NCBI RefSeq assembly: GCF_001612635.1
Contig: NZ_BDAV01000001.1
Location: 162,227-226,226, forward strand
Direction: 5' to 3'
DNA length: 64,000 nt
Source of the DNA: Nocardia africana NBRC 100379
Lineage (GTDB): Bacteria > Actinomycetota > Actinomycetes > Mycobacteriales > Mycobacteriaceae
The notes beneath the pieces were generated by a model. The model was not told where the DNA came from and did no database searches. It saw only the letters and a list, made by a program, of their open reading frames with translations. Positions 36,188 through 44,886 of the stretch are shown here, piece by piece. The translations under genes were made by a program, and so were the position numbers. The number at the start of each line of letters is the position of its first letter. The stretch's first letter is position 1.

Positions 36188-37147
36188 TCAAGCGATCCGG
36201 CGGATTTCGTCCGCGATGATCGCCGACGCCGGTTTGGGGGCGGCACCGCAGCTCGCCTGGCGGGGCGGATAGCCGACGGTCCGCGCGGTGACCAGCCACC
36301 GGTGGCCGTCGGTATGGGTCACCTCCGCGGCGCCGGCGAAGGTCGCCGGATCCGAGGCCGAGGCCTCCCGTTCGACCGCCGAGACCGTCAGCTGATCGAG
36401 GGCGGCCGGCACCTGTTCCCGCACCGCGATCTCCGCCACCTGCTCGACCGGCGACAGGCCGCTTCGTCCGCGAAACCCCGTCAGCGACAGGCGGTTACGC
36501 CGGACCTCGGCCACCGCGCGGACCGCGTCCTCGCCGTCGACCCGGCCGTAGGTCAATCCCTCGGGCAGGATCACCATCGCGGGAGCGAACCGGTGCCCGC
36601 CGGTATGCGAGCACTCCCAGACCCGATCCGGATATTCGGCTGCCAGCCGGGCCGCGATCGGACGGCCGAGCCGGGCACAGCACTGATCGCGCTTACCGTG
36701 GGCGCACACCAGGGTCAGCGGATCGGTCACCCGTTCACCGATGCCCGGCGCGGGGCCGTTCAGCACGTGCAGGTCGATATCGAGAAGTTGCCTCGGGTCG
36801 GTGACGGTCAGACGCTCACACCACGATTCGCCCGGCCGGGAGGCGGCGAGCAGAACCGTTCGCACACCGGTGAATTCGCCGCGGCCGGGACGCCGGATGA
36901 GGGTGGGACGCACGCGCGCGGCCCTGGTGCGGGCGGCCAGTTCGGCGGTGAGCTCGGCGCCGAGGACCGCATCGCCGATCACATCGCGGCCCCAGGCGCC
37001 GGGTTGTTCGATGCACAGCCAGCCGCTCACCCGGGTCGCGCTGCCCGGCAGGGGAATATCGGCCGCTGCCGCCGAACACGGCAGCCCGTCGAAATCGCTC
37101 GCGGGTGCCGGCGAGGTGGGTGGTGCGGAACGGGCATCGGCTCCCAC
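36188..37147 (-). CDS. Sucrase/ferredoxin-like (thioredoxin-fold Fe-S) protein
   Basis: This 319-residue protein belongs to the sucrase/ferredoxin-like family. The N-terminal half begins with DFDGLPCSAAAADIPLPGSA. The second half carries the thioredoxin-like ferredoxin motif CAHGKRDQCCARLG and then CSHTGGHRFAP, whose Cys/His residues may bind a 2Fe-2S cluster. The role is unknown. Start GTG 37147 lies only 2 bp after the stop of the hydrolase gene, so the two are co-transcribed with the imu genes upstream. Confidence 0.8.
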   Translation of the reverse strand: MGADARSAPPTSPAPASDFDGLPCSAAAADIPLPGSATRVSGWLCIEQPGAWGRDVIGDAVLGAELTAELAARTRAARVRPTLIRRPGRGEFTGVRTVLLAASRPGESWCERLTVTDPRQLLDIDLHVLNGPAPGIGERVTDPLTLVCAHGKRDQCCARLGRPIAARLAAEYPDRVWECSHTGGHRFAPAMVILPEGLTYGRVDGEDAVRAVAEVRRNRLSLTGFRGRSGLSPVEQVAEIAVREQVPAALDQLTVSAVEREASASDPATFAGAAEVTHTDGHRWLVTARTVGYPPRQASCGAAPKPASAIIADEIRRIA

Positions 37148-37149
37148 GT

Positions 37150-37974
37150 TCAGTGCTCCAGGAACGGCAGCACCACCGAAGCGAACTCCCGATACCGGTC
37201 GCGGTGGATGCTGTGCCCGCAGGTGAAGGCCTCGACCCGGCAATCCGGCACGCTGGTGCGGAAGATCTCCAACTTCTCGGGGTCGACCATGCCGCCGGGA
37301 CCGCCGCGCAACATCACCGTGGCCGCGGTGATATCCGCCAGCCCCTCCCACCATTCCGGATGCGGTTTGCGGAACTGCTCGAGCGCCGGAGTGGTCATCG
37401 ACCGGTCGAAGGCCAGAACCGCACGCGGGTGACGCAGGAGACTGGTGGTGGCGTGCCACAGCTCCGGCACGGACGGCAGCCGGCGGGTGAGAGTGAGTTG
37501 TTCGTCACCGGAGCGCAGCGGCAGCGGCTGCTCCTCGAGGACCAGCCGCCGGACCAGCGCCGGCCGTTCGATCGCCACCCAGGAACAGGCGTATCCGCCC
37601 AGCGAATGCCCGACCAGATCGACGGTGGTCAGCTCCAGCCGATCGCACAGGCGCAGCAGATCCGCGCCGAAGTCCTCGAACCGGTAGGAGGCGGTGTGTT
37701 CGCTGCGGCCGTGTCCACGCAGATCGGGGATGATCACCCGGCGTCCGGATCGGATCAGCGCGGTGGCGAAGCGATCCCAGGTGTGGCCGTCGCCACCCAT
37801 CCCGTGTACCAGCACCACCGGGACCTCCGAGAGCGGATGCGGCGTCGGCGCGCTGTCCGAATCCCGATAGGCGATCTGCACCCCCGCCAGGGGCACCCGG
37901 ATGACGTTCGACTCCACGATCAGCCAGGGTACGTCGCCGCGGGCGCCGTCGCCGCAGCGTGTGGGGTGTTCCAT
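37150..37974 (-). CDS. Alpha/beta-fold hydrolase
   Basis: This 274-residue hydrolase has VVLVHGMGG (oxyanion region), nucleophile S124 in VGHSLGG, and a C-terminal GHSIHRD carrying the catalytic His. It resembles the epoxide-hydrolase/esterase branch. Start ATG 37974 lies 22 bp after imuB, so it may be induced with the mutasome by read-through, although a link to DNA repair is not known. A ferredoxin-like gene follows 2 bp downstream. Confidence 0.8.
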   Translation of the reverse strand: MEHPTRCGDGARGDVPWLIVESNVIRVPLAGVQIAYRDSDSAPTPHPLSEVPVVLVHGMGGDGHTWDRFATALIRSGRRVIIPDLRGHGRSEHTASYRFEDFGADLLRLCDRLELTTVDLVGHSLGGYACSWVAIERPALVRRLVLEEQPLPLRSGDEQLTLTRRLPSVPELWHATTSLLRHPRAVLAFDRSMTTPALEQFRKPHPEWWEGLADITAATVMLRGGPGGMVDPEKLEIFRTSVPDCRVEAFTCGHSIHRDRYREFASVVLPFLEH

Positions 37975-37996
37975 AGCCCCGCGACCCGGGCCGGCA

Positions 37997-39601
37997 CTAT
38001 TCGTAGAGGCCCTCCACGTGCCAGATGTGGTCGTAGCCGAGCAACAGCAGGGCACGCTCCTCGGTGTCGAGCAGGATCTGCGTGCGGACGGCGCCTCCGG
38101 AATCGCCGGTGGCCCACCAGCGTTCGTCCAGCAGCCAAGGGCCGGCCCAGCCCGCGACCCGCCACGACTTACTGCCCCAGTGCAATTCGGCCGGGTCGGC
38201 GGTGAACATGCCGCGGTCGGTGAGCCAGATCGGACTGCCGTCGCCGGACTCCAGCCGGACCTCGGGATGGTTGACCAGCACCACCGCGGGGGCCGGTTGC
38301 GGCAGCCGGCCCGGCCACGGCAGGCCGGGATCGGCGGCGGGAACCAATTCCTCACCGAAGGTGATCAAGGTGACGCGTTCGACGGGACCGCGGCCGCCGC
38401 TCAGGACACCGATCCGCACCGCCTCACCGCCCAGCAGACCCTGCACCCGGGTCAGGGCGCGGCGGGCGCGGTGATCCTCCTCGCCGACCCCGCCCCAGAG
38501 TCCGAGTTGCAGCGCACCGGCCGCCACCACCTCGACCGGTGCCAGGCGCAGCAGCGTGATCGGAGCGGACGGCGGCGGTTCGGAATCACCCGTCCGCCCG
38601 CGTTTCCCCCGGGTCAGGGCGCGATGGGTCAGCCAGCCGTCCAGCTGCCAGCGCACCCGGTCCGCGGTGGTTTCCGGGGTGAGCGGCTGGGCACAGCGCC
38701 AGATTCTCGACAGGTGTTCCCCGGCCGCGGTTTCGGCGTGGACCTCGAGCCGGGTGCAGGCCACCGAGGCCGCCGCCAGGCGTTCGTGCAGCCGGGTGGC
38801 GAGCATGCGACCGGCGAAGGCGGCGGCATCGACCCGCTCGATCGGCGGATCGCACCGATACTCCACCACCAGATCCGGGGCGGGCGGGGCCGCCGAGGGC
38901 GGGCGCTCCGGCTCGGCGCGGGCACACCGGTGCGCCCGGATCGCGTCGGCGCCGAACCGGGAGGCGACCTCGGCGGGCGTGAGGGCCGCGAAATCGCCGA
39001 TGCGGCGTAAACCCAAGCGATGCAACAGATCCACCAGTTCGGCACGTTCCGGCGGAGCCAGGCTCGGCTCGACGGCCAGCTCGCCCACCGGCAGCGGCGC
39101 CAGGAACCTCGCGGCGGCGCCGGGCGCGACGATCTGCGCCCGGCGCGCGGCTATCACCGCGGCCGACAGTTCGTCGGCGATGCCGATCCGGCATTCCACA
39201 CCGAGGGCGGCGACCGCGTCGACCAGGCGTTCGGCGGCCTCCTCCTCGGAACCGAAGTAGCGGGCGGCGCCGCGGGCAGCGAGTACCAGCAGGCCGGGAC
39301 GCAAGACCTCCACTCCCGGCACCGTCGCGTCCACGGCCGTCGCCACCGGTTCGAACAGACGCGCGTCGCGGTCCGGATCGGCTTGGGCCACATGAAGATC
39401 CGGGCACCGCGCCTGCGCCTCGCGCCTGGTCAGACCGCGCCGCACCCCCGCGTCGCGGGCCACCGCCGAACAGGCCACCACCCGATTCGCGTGCAACACC
39501 ACCACCGGCCGCAGCGGTGAGAGGTCGGCCACGGCAGCCGCCGCGGCGGCCGGCCAGTCCGGACACCACACCGCCAGGACGCGAAACCCGGGGCGCTTCA
39601 T
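37997..39601 (-). CDS. imuB: ImuB, inactive Y-family polymerase of the SOS mutasome
   Basis: This 534-residue Y-family-like protein begins RVLAVWCPDWPAAAA. The acidic metal ligands found in true Y polymerases (DxDAFFA) are replaced, so it is catalytically inactive, as known for ImuB. It bridges ImuA', DnaE2 and the beta clamp. The Y-family helix-hairpin-helix region is recognisable (LHRLGLRRIGDFAALTPAEVASRFG). A C-terminal region of about 200 residues follows. The start ATG (39599-39601) overlaps the imuA' stop as TGATG. No standard clamp-binding QLxLF was seen; AGALQLGLWGG is the nearest match. Confidence 0.92.
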   Translation of the reverse strand: MKRPGFRVLAVWCPDWPAAAAAAVADLSPLRPVVVLHANRVVACSAVARDAGVRRGLTRREAQARCPDLHVAQADPDRDARLFEPVATAVDATVPGVEVLRPGLLVLAARGAARYFGSEEEAAERLVDAVAALGVECRIGIADELSAAVIAARRAQIVAPGAAARFLAPLPVGELAVEPSLAPPERAELVDLLHRLGLRRIGDFAALTPAEVASRFGADAIRAHRCARAEPERPPSAAPPAPDLVVEYRCDPPIERVDAAAFAGRMLATRLHERLAAASVACTRLEVHAETAAGEHLSRIWRCAQPLTPETTADRVRWQLDGWLTHRALTRGKRGRTGDSEPPPSAPITLLRLAPVEVVAAGALQLGLWGGVGEEDHRARRALTRVQGLLGGEAVRIGVLSGGRGPVERVTLITFGEELVPAADPGLPWPGRLPQPAPAVVLVNHPEVRLESGDGSPIWLTDRGMFTADPAELHWGSKSWRVAGWAGPWLLDERWWATGDSGGAVRTQILLDTEERALLLLGYDHIWHVEGLYE

Positions 39602-40332
39602 CACGCCCCCACCGCCGAGAGCGCCGTCGGCGGCGAATCCGATTCCGGTACAAGCCATTCGACCCGGCCGTCGCGCGGGCACAGGTCGAGCGTGCCGGTG
39701 CGCTCCGGCGCGGACCGGCCGCGCACGCAGACGTCCAGGCGCACCGTTCGCAGCCGGCCGCGGCCCCGCCCCAGGCCCGAATAGCCCGCGACCCGGGTGT
39801 CGATCCGCAGCGTCGGACCGCTCCAGGCGCCACCGGTCACCACGAGCGTGGCCCCTTTGCTGCGGGCGCGGGCGGCGAGAATGCGAGTCCGGCTGGGCGG
39901 CACCGACATACCGGCCAGGCCGACCACCACCAGATCCAAACCATCCAGCAACACTGCGGCGACCTCCACCGGATCCGGACCGGGCTCGGTCACCACGGCC
40001 AGCCGGCCCAGATCGGCGCCCATCTCCGCGGCGGCGAGAAGTCCGAGTCGCGGCAAGCCGACGGCCGCGGCGTAACCACCCTCGCCGGTCACCGCGGCCA
40101 GCAGGCCGGTCAGCAGCGAACCCGCACCCGAGTAGGCCACCACCGCCCCCTTCGGCATTCCGCCCTCGGGCAGGAGACCGGCCAGCGCGGGCGGTACGGG
40201 AAGAAGCTCTCTGCGCAGTTCAGCACTTGTCGGCGGGCGCTCCACGACCTCGACCCCACGGGCCGGGACCGCGGCCATCCGCCGACGCAGCTCCGCCAGC
40301 TGCACCGCCCGCGCATCACCAGCCGAACCCAT
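39601..40332 (-). CDS. imuA': ImuA'-type RecA-like mutasome protein
   Basis: This 243-residue RecA-fold protein of the actinobacterial ImuA' type is required with ImuB and DnaE2 for damage-induced mutagenesis. It shows the LLPEGGMPKGAVVAYSGAGS loop, a degenerate Walker-A region, and LVVTGGAWSG. ATG 40332 was chosen because GGTGG lies 8 nt upstream; GTG 40344 is the alternative. The stop overlaps the imuB start. An SOS box identical to that of dnaE2 lies 178 bp upstream at 40510-40525, so the promoter is further from the gene than for dnaE2. Confidence 0.88.
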   Translation of the reverse strand: MGSAGDARAVQLAELRRRMAAVPARGVEVVERPPTSAELRRELLPVPPALAGLLPEGGMPKGAVVAYSGAGSLLTGLLAAVTGEGGYAAAVGLPRLGLLAAAEMGADLGRLAVVTEPGPDPVEVAAVLLDGLDLVVVGLAGMSVPPSRTRILAARARSKGATLVVTGGAWSGPTLRIDTRVAGYSGLGRGRGRLRTVRLDVCVRGRSAPERTGTLDLCPRDGRVEWLVPESDSPPTALSAVGA

Positions 40333-40509
40333 CTCGCCGACCACCTATCTCTCACCGAATGGACTCCACCGCACTCGATGCACCGCACCGCCGCACCGGC
40401 TACATTCCGCTCCTCCTCCGCCTCACTCGCCGCATCGGACCCCACCACCCTTCGGCAGCGCAGAAGCACCGGCGAGAGGGCACAGCACCGTTTCAGCTAT
40501 CGATCTTAA

Positions 40510-40525
40510 TCGAATATACGTTCGA
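40510..40525 (-). promoter_or_regulatory. SOS (LexA) box of imuA'-imuB
   Basis: TCGAAT-N4-GTTCGA is the exact reverse complement of the top-strand box at 31221-31236, including the four central bases. Confidence 0.9.
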
Positions 40526-40725
40526 TCCGGTGACAGTAGAACCTTCCGACCGGTCTCCGTCAAGCCGCACCGGCCCACGTGTCACATCAGCCCCAGTGCG
40601 ACTGTTCCGTCACCGATCGTGGCTGTTGCCCAGACCACCTCTCGGGGGCGTCCGGCAGGCCGCCCGCCGGGCTGTGACCGCCGCCGACCCCGGTCCGAAG
40701 CAGGCCGGTCGTCCTGGTTTTCGGC

Positions 40726-40731
40726 TATCCT
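40726..40731 (+). promoter_or_regulatory. -10 element for a leaderless kinase transcript
   Basis: TATCCT ends 6 nt before GTG 40738, the spacing expected when the transcript starts at the start codon. The surrounding CGGCTATCCTCG also occurs before the hydrolase gene at 51738. Confidence 0.55.
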
Positions 40732-40737
40732 CGCGCC

Positions 40738-41883
40738 GTGACCGAACGCGCCCGCCCCATCGTCGGCCCCGACTATCTCGTCGCCGGCCGTTACCGCCTG
40801 CAGTCCAAACTCGGAGGCGGCGGCATGGGTGCGGTATGGCTCGCCACCGATCGGCTGCTCAACCGCGAGGTCGCCATCAAGCAGGTGCTCACCACCGCCG
40901 GACTCAGCGAGGCCGAGGCGACCGAGGTGCGCAACCGGATCGTGCACGAGGGCCGGGTCGCGGCCAAGCTCTCGCACGAACACGCCATCGCCGTCTACGA
41001 CGTGGTGCTCGAGGCGGGCGAACCGTGGCTGGTGATGGAGTATCTGCCCTCACGCAGCGTCGCCAAGGCGCTGGCGCTGGCCGACACCCTCTCCCCCATC
41101 GAAGTCGCGCAGATCGGCGCGCAGGTGGCCGATGCGCTGGCCACCGCCCACGCCGCCGGAATCGTGCATCGCGATATCAAACCGGGCAACATCCTCGTCG
41201 CCGATCGGGGCTCCGAGGTGGGGATGGCCAAACTCAGCGACTTCGGTATCTCCAGTGCCGGCGAGGCTTTCGACGAACCGGAGGACGTGATCACCGGCAC
41301 CCCGTCCTATCTGCCGCCGGAGGTGGCGCGCGGTGCTCAGCCGGGGCCGGCCAGCGACGTATTCTCCCTCGGCGCAACGTTGTACACCGCGATCGAGGGG
41401 CATCCGCCGTACGGATTCGACGACGACAACGACGTCATCGTCACGCGCGCGGCGATGGCGCAGATCATTCCGCCCACTCGCAGCGGGCCGCTCACCCAGG
41501 TCCTGCTGCACATGATGGAACCGGCGCCGCAGCGTCGCCCCACCATGGCCGAAGCCCGCGAGGAAATCCTCACCGCCGCATTCGGTCCCGGCACCGGGCC
41601 TTATATCCTCGGCGCTCCGATCCGCACCGAGGACGGCACCATTCCGGCCTGGGCGGCCCGCAATTCGGCGGCCGGACTGCGCAGTCCGCATTCCGCGCCG
41701 CTGCCCCGCCCGCCGCGGGTCGCCGCGACCGGTTCCGTTGCGCAGCAACAGAAATTGGGGAAATCGAAACTCGTCGACATCGACTTCACGAAGTTCGGGC
41801 CCAATGCGGCGCCGCTCGCGATCGCGGTGGGGCTGCTGATCGGACTGCTCATCCTGATCGTGGTGCTCGTCGCCGCGATGTAG
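40738..41883 (+). CDS. Membrane-anchored Ser/Thr protein kinase (PknB-like, no sensor domain)
   Basis: This 381-residue Hanks-type kinase has a glycine loop GGGGMG, K48 in VAIKQ, catalytic HRDIKPGN (144-151), DFG (168-170), and an activation segment with TGTPSYLPPEVA. A linker of about 75 residues leads to a single C-terminal TM helix (about 358-380) that ends the protein, so there is no PASTA or other external sensor. GTG 40738 appears to be a leaderless start. It converges on a NarL-type regulator gene with a 7-bp gap, and phosphorylation of that regulator is possible but unproven. Confidence 0.92.
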   Translation: MTERARPIVGPDYLVAGRYRLQSKLGGGGMGAVWLATDRLLNREVAIKQVLTTAGLSEAEATEVRNRIVHEGRVAAKLSHEHAIAVYDVVLEAGEPWLVMEYLPSRSVAKALALADTLSPIEVAQIGAQVADALATAHAAGIVHRDIKPGNILVADRGSEVGMAKLSDFGISSAGEAFDEPEDVITGTPSYLPPEVARGAQPGPASDVFSLGATLYTAIEGHPPYGFDDDNDVIVTRAAMAQIIPPTRSGPLTQVLLHMMEPAPQRRPTMAEAREEILTAAFGPGTGPYILGAPIRTEDGTIPAWAARNSAAGLRSPHSAPLPRPPRVAATGSVAQQQKLGKSKLVDIDFTKFGPNAAPLAIAVGLLIGLLILIVVLVAAM

Positions 41884-41890
41884 GCGCGAC

Positions 41891-42559
41891 TCAGTCGATG
41901 CGCCGCCGGTGCGCCCAGCGAGTCAGCGCATTGCGGTTGGACTGCTGGGTCTTTCGCAGCACGTTGGAGGCGTGGGTTTCCACGGTTTTCACCGAGATGA
42001 ACAGGGTTTCGGCGATTTCGCGATAGGTGTAGCCGCGCGCCAGCAGGCGCAGCACCTCCAGTTCGCGCGGGGTCAGCGAATCCAGTTCCGGGTCCAGCGG
42101 GGGTTCGGGAGCCGGTGAGCGTCCGGTGAACGAGTCCAGCACGAAACCGGCCAGCCGCGGACTGAACACCGCGTCACCGCCCGCGACGCGCCGAATGCCT
42201 TCGGCCAGTTCGGAACCGGAGATGGTCTTGGTGACGTACCCGCGCGCGCCCGCGCGGATCACCGCGATCACATCCTCGGCGGCATCGGAGACGCTCAGCG
42301 CCAGACATACCGGGCCGTTGCCCGACGCCGAACCGTTCGGACGATCGTCGATGCCCTGCAGGACCGCGACACCTCCGCCGTCGGGCATGTGCACATCCAG
42401 CAACACCACATCGGGTCGGGCGGCGTCGATTCCGGCCACGGCCTCGGCCACGGTGCCCGCTTCCCCGACGACATCCATATCGGCTTCGCGGCTCAACTCC
42501 GCCCGCACCCCGGACCGGAACACGGCGTGGTCGTCGACCAGAAAAACCCGGATCGTCAC
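41891..42559 (-). CDS. NarL/LuxR-family response regulator
   Basis: This 222-residue regulator has a receiver domain with acidic pocket VDD (9-10) and phospho-acceptor D55 (LLDVHMPD). Its C-terminal LuxR HTH is LTPRELEVLRLLARGYTYREIAETLFISVKTVETHASNVL in outline. The start is GTG 42559 behind GGAG. It lies 148 bp downstream of its partner kinase gene on the same strand. Regulated genes are not obvious. Nearby PspC-containing proteins hint at an envelope-stress role. Confidence 0.9.
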   Translation of the reverse strand: MTIRVFLVDDHAVFRSGVRAELSREADMDVVGEAGTVAEAVAGIDAARPDVVLLDVHMPDGGGVAVLQGIDDRPNGSASGNGPVCLALSVSDAAEDVIAVIRAGARGYVTKTISGSELAEGIRRVAGGDAVFSPRLAGFVLDSFTGRSPAPEPPLDPELDSLTPRELEVLRLLARGYTYREIAETLFISVKTVETHASNVLRKTQQSNRNALTRWAHRRRID

Positions 42560-42707
42560 AGTTCTCCTCACCTCGAGCCGGCCCGCTGCCGGGCGCGGCA
42601 GCGCCAACTCATCGGTACCACATCGGCGGTCGGGGTGCTCGGAACCGGCATCGAGGACGGCGGCATCACCGTCCGCCCGGATTCTGCCCACTTCGCGGGT
42701 GCGTCCG

Positions 42708-44207
42708 CTAGTGCGACCGGCGGGGGCCGGTCTCCGCGGCCTCCCCTCGCGGTCCCCCGGTCTCGGCCTGCTGTGTCTCGGGCTGCTGTGTCTCGGGCTG
42801 CTGGGACCGGCCCTGCGCATCGCCGACCCGGTCCGCCTCGCCGGATGCGGGCATCTCGGTCTCGGCGCCGTCGCAGCCACCGGTTTCGCCCTGGCCCTCG
42901 GAATCCTTGCGCGGCATCATGATTCGCACCTCGGTGCCGCGACCGGGTGCGGTCTGCACCTCGACGGTGCCGCCGCGGCGCTCGATCCGGGCATGAATCG
43001 ATTTCGCCAGGCCCTGCCGGTCCGCCGGGACCGCGGCCGGATCGAACCCGGTGCCACGATCGCGCACGAAAATACTGACCTGATGCGGTTCCACCTCGGC
43101 GAAGACGTCGATGGCCGGCACACCGGCATGTTTGGCGGCGTTGACCAGCGCCTCGCGGGTAGCGCCGAGCAGGGCGGTGAAATGTTCCTTCGGCAGGCCG
43201 AATCCGGTATCGCCGACATCCATCGAGACGTCGCCGACGGTCACCGGAGTCACCTGCACCCCGTGCTGGTCCTCCACCTCACCGGCGATCGTGCGCAGGG
43301 CGGCGGCCAAACTCGACTGCGCGGGCATGGAATCCTCGAACAACCACTTCCGCAGTTCCCGCTCCTGGCTGCGGGCCAGCCGGGCGACCTCCTGCGGGTC
43401 GTCGGCCTGCCGCTGGATCAGCGCCAGGGTCTGCAGGACCGAATCGTGCAGATGTGAGGCGATCTCCTCACGTTCCTCGTTGCGGATGCGTGCCGAGCGT
43501 TCGGCATTGAGGGCGTGCATCATGCGCAACCACAGCGGCACCGTCAGCAGACCGACGCCGATCAGGGTGACCGCGACCGCGATCAGTGCCGAACCCAGCG
43601 AGCTCAGGTTGATGCGGGCCAGCACCACCACGCCCAGCCCGACCACGATCAGCGTCGCCCCGGCCAGGATTCGTGTCCAGGTGAGCACGGTCGGCCGTGC
43701 GGGCAGGCCCAGGATGGAACGCGGTCCCTCGGCATCGAATTCGCGCCACACCAGCGCCGCGCCGACGGCGACCACGATGATCGGCGCCACCACCCGCGCC
43801 GCGGTCCCGTTGAACAACCACGCCATCGACACCGACAGCGCCAGCCCGAGCAGTACCAGCCCGACCGCCTGCCGCCGCTCGGAAGCCGTGGGCGGCGGCC
43901 CGTCCGCACCCGACGGTGTGAAGATCCACAGCAGCCCGTAGGCCACGATCCCCGCGCCCATCAAGGCCGACAGCAGGACGAACGCCATCCGCACCTTGAA
44001 GACGTCGACCCCCAGGTGGTCGGCGATACCGCCCGCGACCCCGCCCACGACCCGGCCACCGGACCGCCGCAGCAACCGCGGCTGTTCGACCACCGGATCG
44101 GCGCCCCGGCCGTCCGGCCCGAGACCGTCCACACCGGCCCGAGGTTCGAACCCCACGCGGCCGTCGAACCCCGAACGCGCGTCGAATGCGGGCATGGAGG
44201 GGTACAT
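42708..44207 (-). CDS. PspC-domain sensor histidine kinase
   Basis: This is a 499-residue kinase. An N-terminal PspC domain (about 43-98, LLRRSGGRVVGGVAGGIADHLG) precedes about six TM helices up to residue 230. A HisKA_3 dimerisation box follows, with H254 in ASHLHDSVLQ, and then a HATPase with DRGTGFDP. The last 60 residues are a polar tail with a QQPET repeat. PspC domains mark membrane-stress sensing. It pairs with the NarL-type regulator downstream. The start is ATG 44207. Confidence 0.9.
   Translation of the reverse strand: MYPSMPAFDARSGFDGRVGFEPRAGVDGLGPDGRGADPVVEQPRLLRRSGGRVVGGVAGGIADHLGVDVFKVRMAFVLLSALMGAGIVAYGLLWIFTPSGADGPPPTASERRQAVGLVLLGLALSVSMAWLFNGTAARVVAPIIVVAVGAALVWREFDAEGPRSILGLPARPTVLTWTRILAGATLIVVGLGVVVLARINLSSLGSALIAVAVTLIGVGLLTVPLWLRMMHALNAERSARIRNEEREEIASHLHDSVLQTLALIQRQADDPQEVARLARSQERELRKWLFEDSMPAQSSLAAALRTIAGEVEDQHGVQVTPVTVGDVSMDVGDTGFGLPKEHFTALLGATREALVNAAKHAGVPAIDVFAEVEPHQVSIFVRDRGTGFDPAAVPADRQGLAKSIHARIERRGGTVEVQTAPGRGTEVRIMMPRKDSEGQGETGGCDGAETEMPASGEADRVGDAQGRSQQPETQQPETQQAETGGPRGEAAETGPRRSH
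42761..42805 (-). repeat. 15-bp tandem repeat x3 coding for QQPET
   Basis: Three consecutive 15-bp units (42761-42775, 42776-42790, 42791-42805), differing at only one or two positions, encode the repeated QQPET/QQAET tail of the kinase. In-frame slippage would only change tail length. Confidence 0.85.
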
Positions 44208-44291
44208 GCCTTCGATACTGGCACGTCATCCCGACAACCGACCATCGGGAAATACCCGGATTCCCGATCTCGGGGTGCCGGCGACGCCGGG

Positions 44292-44657
44292 TCATCCGAA
44301 GCGGTGGGCACGCACCAGCGAGAGGCCGCCCAGAACCACGCCGCCCAGTCCGAGCACCACCGCGGCGATCGCACCGGCGAGCCCGTTGCCGGTCCCGAAA
44401 CCACCGGCGGCATCGGCCCCGTGAATCCCGCCGACGACCACGGCGATCGCTCCCAGCGCCAGCGCCGTGACGGACCGGGACCGGCGGGTGCCGGCGCGGC
44501 GGGTTCGAGCCGAGACCGCCAGGCCACCGGCGATCACACTGATCAAGCCCACGAAGGCCGCGATGGTGGGAACGGTCCGGCCGACGCCGACTTCGTACCC
44601 GGCGACGACGGAGACGTGGGTGGTCGAGAGCGCGGCGAATACATCGAGTGTGGACAT
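44292..44657 (-). CDS. Small membrane protein, DUF6223-like
   Basis: This 121-residue protein has three hydrophobic helices (about 29-48, 65-80, 89-112) and a basic loop RTRRAGTRRSRS. Its layout resembles DUF6223, a small Streptomyces/Nocardia membrane family without known function. The start is ATG 44657. It is divergent from the histidine kinase at 44887, across a gap with two perfect palindromes, so it may be a target of that two-component system. Confidence 0.6.
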   Translation of the reverse strand: MSTLDVFAALSTTHVSVVAGYEVGVGRTVPTIAAFVGLISVIAGGLAVSARTRRAGTRRSRSVTALALGAIAVVVGGIHGADAAGGFGTGNGLAGAIAAVVLGLGGVVLGGLSLVRAHRFG

Positions 44658-44722
44658 CGCGAATCCTTCCGGTCGAGCGACAGCCGCCTGCCGTGCGGGT
44701 CACGGACGGGATCGGCTGCGGA

Positions 44723-44738
44723 CGCGACGATCGTCGCG
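44723..44738. promoter_or_regulatory. 16-bp perfect palindrome
   Basis: CGCGACGA (44723-44730) is followed directly by its complement TCGTCGCG (44731-44738). It lies 65 bp before the DUF6223-like gene. CG-rich palindromes arise easily by chance in this genome, so it is a weaker candidate than the next one. Confidence 0.35.
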
Positions 44739-44779
44739 CCGCGCCCCACCCCGCGGCATCGGCCGGGGATCGACGACGA

Positions 44780-44797
44780 CTACGCCGTTCGGCGTAG
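44780..44797. promoter_or_regulatory. 18-bp palindrome, probable response-regulator operator
   Basis: CTACGCCG (44780-44787) and CGGCGTAG (44790-44797) flank a TT centre. TACGCC-type palindromes are common upstream of actinobacterial NarL-type kinase/regulator pairs and the genes divergent from them. It lies between the DUF6223-like gene and the histidine kinase gene. Confidence 0.6.
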
Positions 44798-44886
44798 ACG
44801 ACCGACGTGCGATCACGCACCGTGACGTAGCAGGCCGCGTGCTCGACACGACGTCCCGGTCGGGTGCGGGCTTCTATGATCGCCAC

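Larger units (their letters stand above)
40333..40737. other. Divergent intergenic region imuA' / Ser-Thr kinase
   Basis: These 405 bp hold the SOS box (40510-40525), a possible imuA' leader of about 150 nt rich in short His/Pro-coding runs, and the kinase promoter. No convincing gene is seen. Confidence 0.6.
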
